The translations under genes were made by a program, and so were the position numbers. The notes beneath the pieces were generated by a model. The model was given only the letters and a program-made list of their open reading frames with translations, had not been told where the DNA came from and did not search any database. From DASXRU01 sp036506395 (GTDB lineage Bacteria > Acidobacteriota > Blastocatellia > Pyrinomonadales > Pyrinomonadaceae): a stretch of DNA of 16,756 nucleotides. The stretch is taken from contig DASXRU010000190.1 in the NCBI GenBank assembly GCA_036506395.1, forward strand, positions 1 through 16,756. The letters are read 5' to 3'. This document shows positions 13,193 through 16,756 of this stretch, piece after piece (within the stretch, counting starts at the first letter, position 1; every line of letters starts with the position of its first letter).

Positions 13193-13262
13193 CAAGTCGC
13201 CAGTTGTTCTTTCGAGGCGCTGGGAGTGGCCGACGTGGAAAGGACTGAGTACGCTTCGCAGT
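13187..13262 (+). other. truncated attC-like site 7 at array end
   Basis: AGCCGAATAAC (ending 13193) matches the complement of the cassette-7 start (GTTACGCGGCT) except for two bases, marking the R'' end of a seventh attC. CGCCAG and GCGCTGG downstream could form arms. No GTTRRRY core is found before ligA, so the 3' half seems lost. The right limit given is only approximate. Confidence 0.45.
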
Positions 13263-13280
13263 AAGCGGGGAAAAAAAGAA

Positions 13281-15296
13281 GTGCCCAAGACCAAAACCAT
13301 CGAGCGCACAATGGAAAGTTTGCGCGACGAGATTCGCCGGCATGAAGAGCTCTATTATGTCCGCGACAATCCCGAGATTTCCGACAAGGAATACGACGAG
13401 CTACTCGAACGCCTGCGCGAGATGGAGCAGCAATATCCGGAGTTTCTTACCGCCGACAGTCCCACTCAGCGCGTTGGTGGCCGTCCGGTGGAAGGCTTCG
13501 CAGAGTACCGGCACCGGCGGCCCATGCTTTCACTCGACAATAGCTACAACATCGATGAGCTGCGCGCCTTTGACCAACGCTGTCAGAAGCTTGCCGATGG
13601 TCGGCCGGTTGATTATGTCGCTGAATTGAAAATTGATGGGCTGTCGCTTTCGTTGCATTACGAAAAGGACGTGTTGATACGTGGCGTGACACGGGGCGAT
13701 GGACAGCGCGGCGAAGATGTTACCCAGAATGTGCGCACCATTCGCAGCATTCCCTTAAAGCTAAAGACTCCGTCGGCCAAACTCGGAGAGACAGTCGAGG
13801 TGCGCGGCGAAGCTTATCTGCCTCGCAAAGTGTTTGAGAAGATCAATGCCGAGCGTGAAGAAGCTGACGAACCCCGCTTTGCCAATCCGCGCAATGCCGC
13901 TGCCGGCGCGATTCGCCAACTCGATCCGATGCTGGTTGCCAAACGGCGGCTGGACCTTTTCCCTTATGACGTAATCAGTGGCGAGCGCAAGGCGTTCGCA
14001 ACTCACTGGGAATCGCTTCAGTGGCTGGACAAGGCCGGGTTTCACGCCAATCCACATCGCGCCTTATGTCCTTCGATTGAAGAGGTGATCGAATTCTGCA
14101 ATGCGATGGAACCGCAGCGTGACGAGCTTGAATACGAGATTGACGGCGTCGTCGTTAAGGTGAACTCAGCCGCATTGCAGGACGAGTTTGGCGCTACTTC
14201 GAAAGCGCCACGATGGGCAATCGCCTACAAGTATCCCGCGCGGCAAGCGACCACGCAGGTGCACGCAATCACAGTTCAGGTCGGCCGCACCGGCGCGCTG
14301 ACCCCGGTGGCTAACCTGGAGCCGGTGTTGCTGGCCGGCAGCACGGTTTCGCGCGCGACGCTTCATAACGAAGATGAGATTCGCCGCCTGGGCCTGCGCA
14401 TTGGCGATTGGGTGCTGATTGAAAAGGGCGGCGACGTCATTCCCAAAGTTTTGAAGGTCATCGAGTCTCGTCGCACCGGCAACGAAAAACGCTTTCGCAT
14501 GCCCACCAAGTGTCCCGTGTGTGGCGGCGTGATTTCACGCCCCGAAGGCGAAGTGGTGGCGCGCTGCATTGCCGCCGACTGCGCCGCACAGCTTATGGGC
14601 CGCTTGCTGCACTTTTCATCGCGACGGGCAATGCGTATCGAAGGCTTGGGCGAGTCGCTTGCCGACCAGCTGGTTGAGAAGAAAATGGTTCGCGACGCCG
14701 GTGATCTTTACAGCTTGAAACTCGAAGACCTGGCTGCGCTGGAGCGCATGGCGAAGAAGTCTGCGTCGAATTTGCTGGCCCAGATCGAGTCCAGCAAAAC
14801 GCGCGATCTCTCGAACCTGATCTATGCCCTGGCAATCCGTCACGTCGGCGAAAGGACGGCGGGAATTCTGGCGCGACACTTCGGTTCGCTCGAACGCTTG
14901 AGCGAGGCCAGCGTGGAGGAGCTGGACGCTATTCATGAGATTGGCTTAACGGTGGCCCAAAGCGTCCGCGATTGGTTCGACGATGCGGGCAACCTGCAAC
15001 TCTGCGAGCGCCTGCGCGCGGCCGGTGTGCGCACAAAGATTGAACGCAAGGGCGGGGCGATATCGGACGATAGATTTGCCGGAAAGCAATTTGTGTTGAC
15101 TGGAAAGTTGGAGAGCCTTTCGCGCGACGAAGCGCGGGCCTTGATCGAATCACGCGGCGGGCGGGTCACATCCTCGGTCAGCAAGAAGACTGACTACGTG
15201 GTCGCCGGCGAAGATGCCGGCTCCAAGCTGGACAAAGCGCAGGAGCTGGGTTTGAATGTGATTGATGAGATGGGGTTAAAGAGTCTGCTGGGATGA
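13281..15296 (+). CDS. ligA: NAD-dependent DNA ligase LigA
   Basis: A 671-aa, full-length bacterial NAD+-dependent DNA ligase, which seals nicks in replication and repair. The GTG start at 13281 is kept because the family's N-terminal helix needs the residues before the internal ATG (13311); GCGGGG lies upstream. Domains in order: the Ia NAD-binding domain (about 12-65, HEELYYVRDNPEISDKEYD), adenylation with catalytic K117 in ELKIDG, the TRGDGQRGEDVTQN and RFANPRNAAAGAIRQLDP motifs, EYEIDGVVVK (284-293), the OB fold (to about 400), a Cys4 zinc finger (C411, C414, C429, C434), helix-hairpin-helix repeats (about 450-590) and a BRCT domain (about 594-671). All key residues are present. The gene follows directly after the cassette array; the toxin gene starts 6 nt after its stop. 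Confidence 0.97.
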   Translation: MPKTKTIERTMESLRDEIRRHEELYYVRDNPEISDKEYDELLERLREMEQQYPEFLTADSPTQRVGGRPVEGFAEYRHRRPMLSLDNSYNIDELRAFDQRCQKLADGRPVDYVAELKIDGLSLSLHYEKDVLIRGVTRGDGQRGEDVTQNVRTIRSIPLKLKTPSAKLGETVEVRGEAYLPRKVFEKINAEREEADEPRFANPRNAAAGAIRQLDPMLVAKRRLDLFPYDVISGERKAFATHWESLQWLDKAGFHANPHRALCPSIEEVIEFCNAMEPQRDELEYEIDGVVVKVNSAALQDEFGATSKAPRWAIAYKYPARQATTQVHAITVQVGRTGALTPVANLEPVLLAGSTVSRATLHNEDEIRRLGLRIGDWVLIEKGGDVIPKVLKVIESRRTGNEKRFRMPTKCPVCGGVISRPEGEVVARCIAADCAAQLMGRLLHFSSRRAMRIEGLGESLADQLVEKKMVRDAGDLYSLKLEDLAALERMAKKSASNLLAQIESSKTRDLSNLIYALAIRHVGERTAGILARHFGSLERLSEASVEELDAIHEIGLTVAQSVRDWFDDAGNLQLCERLRAAGVRTKIERKGGAISDDRFAGKQFVLTGKLESLSRDEARALIESRGGRVTSSVSKKTDYVVAGEDAGSKLDKAQELGLNVIDEMGLKSLLG

Positions 15297-15302
15297 TTAC
15301 CC

Positions 15303-15590
15303 ATGCATGTGATTTCCAGGAAACGGCTTAACGAATTTGCTCAGATTCATCCACAAACGAAATCGGCCCTGGTCCACTGGTACAAGTTGGTTAAGCAGAA
15401 GGATTTCTCATCGTTCTCTGATCTGCGAGAAACGTTTCCTTCAGCCGATCAGGTCGGGAACTTAACGGTATTCAATGTCGGCGGAAACAAGGTTCGATTG
15501 GTTGCCGCGATCCATTATAATCGCCGCAGGTTGTACATTAGGGCGATTTTGACGCACGAACAGTACGATCAGGATAAGTGGAAGAAATAA
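15303..15590 (+). CDS. higB: HigB-type toxin (RelE/ParE superfamily mRNA interferase)
   Basis: A 95-aa protein matching the HigB toxin family (PF09907 type): MHVISRKRLNEFAQIHP at the N-terminus, then ALVHWYKLVKQKDF with the family's central Trp, SSFSDLRETFPSAD, a VFNVGGNKVRLVAAIHYNRR sheet and a C-terminal YIRAILTHEQYDQDKWKK. The conserved His/Lys/Tyr residues near the C-terminus are those expected in ribosome-dependent mRNA cleavage. The toxin gene comes first and the antitoxin second, 2 nt apart, which is the usual hig order. It begins 6 nt after ligA and so may be transcribed with it; I saw no separate promoter in the gap. Confidence 0.9.
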   Translation: MHVISRKRLNEFAQIHPQTKSALVHWYKLVKQKDFSSFSDLRETFPSADQVGNLTVFNVGGNKVRLVAAIHYNRRRLYIRAILTHEQYDQDKWKK

Positions 15591-15592
15591 GC

Positions 15593-15823
15593 ATGCAAAA
15601 CCTTAATGTAGCTAGAACTACAGATGCGTGGGCGGCTTTAGCCAACACGGTGTTTGTGCCGCATACGGATGAAGAATACGATCGTCTTGTATCTTTGCTC
15701 GATAATCTAATCGATGAAGTGGGGGAAAACGAATCGCATGCCCTTGCCTCACTAATGGAGATCGTTGGAGTTCTGATCGAGAACTATGAAAAGGAACATG
15801 TGCCTGAGCTGGTAAGAGAATAG
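15593..15823 (+). CDS. higA: HigA-type antitoxin lacking HTH domain
   Basis: A 76-aa acidic protein. A GTG at 15578 is possible, but the ATG at 15593, just after the toxin stop and preceded by GGAAG, is preferred. The sequence HTDEEYDRLVSLLDNLIDEV, then SHALASLMEIVGVLIENYEKEH, is the N-terminal part of HigA antitoxins that flank HigB toxins. In typical HigA a helix-turn-helix (about 50-60 residues) follows; here the gene stops after LVRE, and only 33 nt remain before the next gene. It should neutralise the toxin by direct binding but may not repress the operon. No frameshifted remnant of an HTH is visible. Confidence 0.82.
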   Translation: MQNLNVARTTDAWAALANTVFVPHTDEEYDRLVSLLDNLIDEVGENESHALASLMEIVGVLIENYEKEHVPELVRE

Positions 15824-15856
15824 GCAAGCTATTTAGCCAACACCTCCGGGGATTCC

Positions 15857-16294
15857 ATGGATACAACTGAAGAACAACTAAAGCTTGAGCTGCTCTATAC
15901 GCTCTTTTGTGACGACGTGCGGCTCGAGGTGGGTAACAAGCTTTCGCTGATGGGTGTCTTTCAAAACATCATGGTGCAGCAACTGCCCGTCTCGCTAATT
16001 AAATTCGCCGTCGTAAATCATTGGCGCGGCGAGGGCGTACATCTTTCGGAAGTGCGAATCCTGACACCTGACCGCCAACATCCGGTCGTCGTCTCGCAAC
16101 CCACGCGGTTTGAAATCGCGGCCGGCGGCTTTGCCGATAATATCAGCTTCTTTGTGAATGTTACTTTTCCCGCGGCGGGGCATTACCTGGTCCAGACCCT
16201 TATCGATTCAAACCTCTTCGACGAGCAAACGTTGACCGTAGCTGACGAGCAATCGGCTCGTGCCACTGATAACGTGTCGGAATCGGTTAACTAA
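15857..16294 (+). CDS. DUF6941-like conserved protein
   Basis: A 145-aa cytosolic protein with an ATG start and GGGG upstream. It begins with a short acidic region, then LYTLFCDDVRLEVGNKLSLM (residues 13-32), followed by GVFQNIMV, KFAVVNHWRGEGVH and an EVRILTPD strand. This order matches a widespread bacterial family whose members share 'CDDVR-E-GNK-S-MG-F' and 'W-G-G-H--E-RI--P' motifs; I believe this is DUF6941, a beta-rich domain of unknown function. The last 20 residues look disordered. It lies 33 nt after higA and could belong to the same transcript. No catalytic residues can be named. Confidence 0.65.
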   Translation: MDTTEEQLKLELLYTLFCDDVRLEVGNKLSLMGVFQNIMVQQLPVSLIKFAVVNHWRGEGVHLSEVRILTPDRQHPVVVSQPTRFEIAAGGFADNISFFVNVTFPAAGHYLVQTLIDSNLFDEQTLTVADEQSARATDNVSESVN

Positions 16295-16341
16295 ACTTCA
16301 GCTGACGAGGCCGTGCACAAAAAGTCGTTGATGGTTGTTCT

Positions 16342-16560
16342 AAGCGCCAACGGCGCGAAATGTAAAAGCCCAGGCCAACGGCCTGGGTGATAATACGGGG
16401 GCGCACTATCTGAGCGCTGAAAGCGCGCAATCGCAATATTATGAATGGTACCGATTGCATGATTACCCACACTATTTCGCGCTTTCAGCGCTAGCACGTT
16501 CGCTCTCGACTGACCCTGGGCCGCTGGCCCAGGCTATTGCATTTCGCGCCGTTGGCGCTT
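16342..16560. repeat. 219-bp nested palindromic element
   Basis: Three inverted-repeat pairs are nested symmetrically in the gene-free spacer after 16294. The outermost, 16342-16362 and 16540-16560, are perfect 21-bp complements (AAGCGCCAACGGCGCGAAAT plus G). The middle pair is 16368-16389 and 16512-16533, AGCCCAGGCCNNCGGCCTGGG type, with several mismatches, each arm being its own palindrome. The inner pair, 16413-16427 and 16478-16492, are perfect 15-bp complements (AGCGCTGAAAGCGCG). GCAATCG and CGATTGC flank the centre. There is no ORF. The architecture recalls 2045-2302 but the sequence differs. Confidence 0.8.
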
Positions 16561-16622
16561 GAAGGCCCGAAGACGTGGACTAGAATCTTACTTTTTATTG
16601 GAAAGCCATCTCGCCACCAAAC

Positions 16623-16651
16623 AAAAACGAGCCGGTGAACCCGGCCCGCTC
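16623..16651 (-). terminator. rho-independent terminator of tRNA-Leu
   Basis: Read on the minus strand, GCCGG-GTTCA-CCGGC forms a hairpin flanked by GAG and CTC, followed by GTTTTTG. It lies about 18-40 nt downstream of the tRNA 3' end, in the right orientation to end its transcription. The stem is short, but the U-run and position fit. Confidence 0.6.
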
Positions 16652-16668
16652 TGTAACTTCTCTAATTC

Positions 16669-16755
16669 TGGTGGGGATGAGAGGACTTGAACCTCCACGA
16701 TGTCGCCATCACAGGCTTCTGAGACCTGCGCGTCTGCCAGTTCCGCCACATCCCC
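16669..16755 (-). tRNA. tRNA-Leu (anticodon CAG)
   Basis: An 87-nt tRNA, complete within the window. The acceptor stem GGGGATG pairs with CATCCCC, the discriminator is A, and CCA is encoded (16669-16671). The D arm reads TGGCGGAACTGGCAGACGCG, typical of leucine tRNAs. The anticodon stem CAGGT/GCCTG closes the loop CTCAGAA, giving anticodon CAG (16719-16721 on the plus strand), which reads CUG. A class II long variable arm and GGTTCAAGTCC in the T arm follow. It reads towards the DUF6941-like gene and is separated from it by the nested palindrome. tRNA genes are common integration targets, but no attachment repeat is evident here. Confidence 0.95.
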
Positions 16756-16756
16756 G

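Larger units (their letters stand above)
9539..13262 (+). mobile_element. integron gene-cassette array without integrase (CALIN-like)
   Basis: Six attC-like sites (9961-10066, 10665-10758, 11338-11392, 11763-11868, 12481-12591, 12669-12770) and one truncated site after 13187 alternate with short genes on the same strand, as in integron arrays. Cassette boundaries, taken after the G of each GTT core: 1, about 9540-10060; 2, 10061-10752; 3, 10753-11386; 4, 11387-11862; 5, 11863-12585; 6, 12586-12764; 7, 12765 to about 13262. In cassettes 1, 2, 3, 4 and 7 the bases after the core are complementary to the R'' end of that cassette's own attC, as expected if each was once a closed circle. No integron integrase and no convincing attI lies in the window. 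The array sits between an M20 hydrolase gene and ligA, both ordinary chromosomal genes. Confidence 0.85.

Noticed and set aside
15578..15592. GTG start for the antitoxin
   Set aside because: The ATG at 15593 is better placed, with GGAAG about 8 nt upstream, just after the toxin stop.
16342..16560. Insertion sequence with transposase
   Set aside because: Only 219 bp long and without any coding frame that looks like a transposase.

Overview
The window looks like part of the chromosome of an Acidobacteriota member, most likely Blastocatellia/Pyrinomonadales. This is inferred from the gene types: a DUF4388-J-TPR protein, an exported helical-repeat protein, an exported 'KxxGYVSxxGxDSFTxxD' protein and many palindromic spacer repeats. 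No rRNA or other marker confirms it.

Layout. (1) 193-2022: an exported helical-repeat protein, followed by a nested palindromic element. (2) 5581-2348, minus strand: a compact three-gene operon encoding a DUF4388/J-domain/TPR protein, a degenerate HD-GYP protein and a protein resembling a D12-type DNA adenine methylase without its catalytic motif. (3) 5615-5977: a divergent spacer with inverted heptamer repeats and a good sigma70-like promoter, leading to a soluble histidine-kinase-like protein with an eroded ATP site. (4) 6749-9436: a GNAT acetyltransferase and an M20 metallopeptidase, separated by a spacer built almost entirely of 7-bp tandem units and preceded by two paired-REP elements. 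(5) About 9539-13262: a run of small genes, each followed by an attC-like recombination site. (6) 13281-16294: ligA, a HigB-type toxin, a short HigA-type antitoxin without HTH, and a DUF6941-like gene, tightly packed. (7) A 219-bp nested palindrome, then tRNA-Leu(CAG) on the minus strand with its terminator.

The main discovery is region 5. Between the M20 gene and ligA lies an integron gene-cassette array with no integrase in the window (a CALIN-type element). Six attC-like sites plus one truncated site all point the same way as the genes. In most cassettes the first 9-11 bases after the core site are the reverse complement of the R'' end of that cassette's own attC. Three sites show paired arms with one unpaired A at the same place. 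Most cargo is exported or membrane-bound: a BamE-like secreted protein (apparently frameshifted in its signal peptide), a lipoprotein, an exported Sm-like beta protein and an HXXEE membrane protein, plus two small cytosolic proteins. One cassette seems to have no gene.

Spacers elsewhere are rich in REP-like and heptamer repeats, some reaching into start codons. No repeat-mobilising transposase, CRISPR array, rRNA or integrase gene was found.
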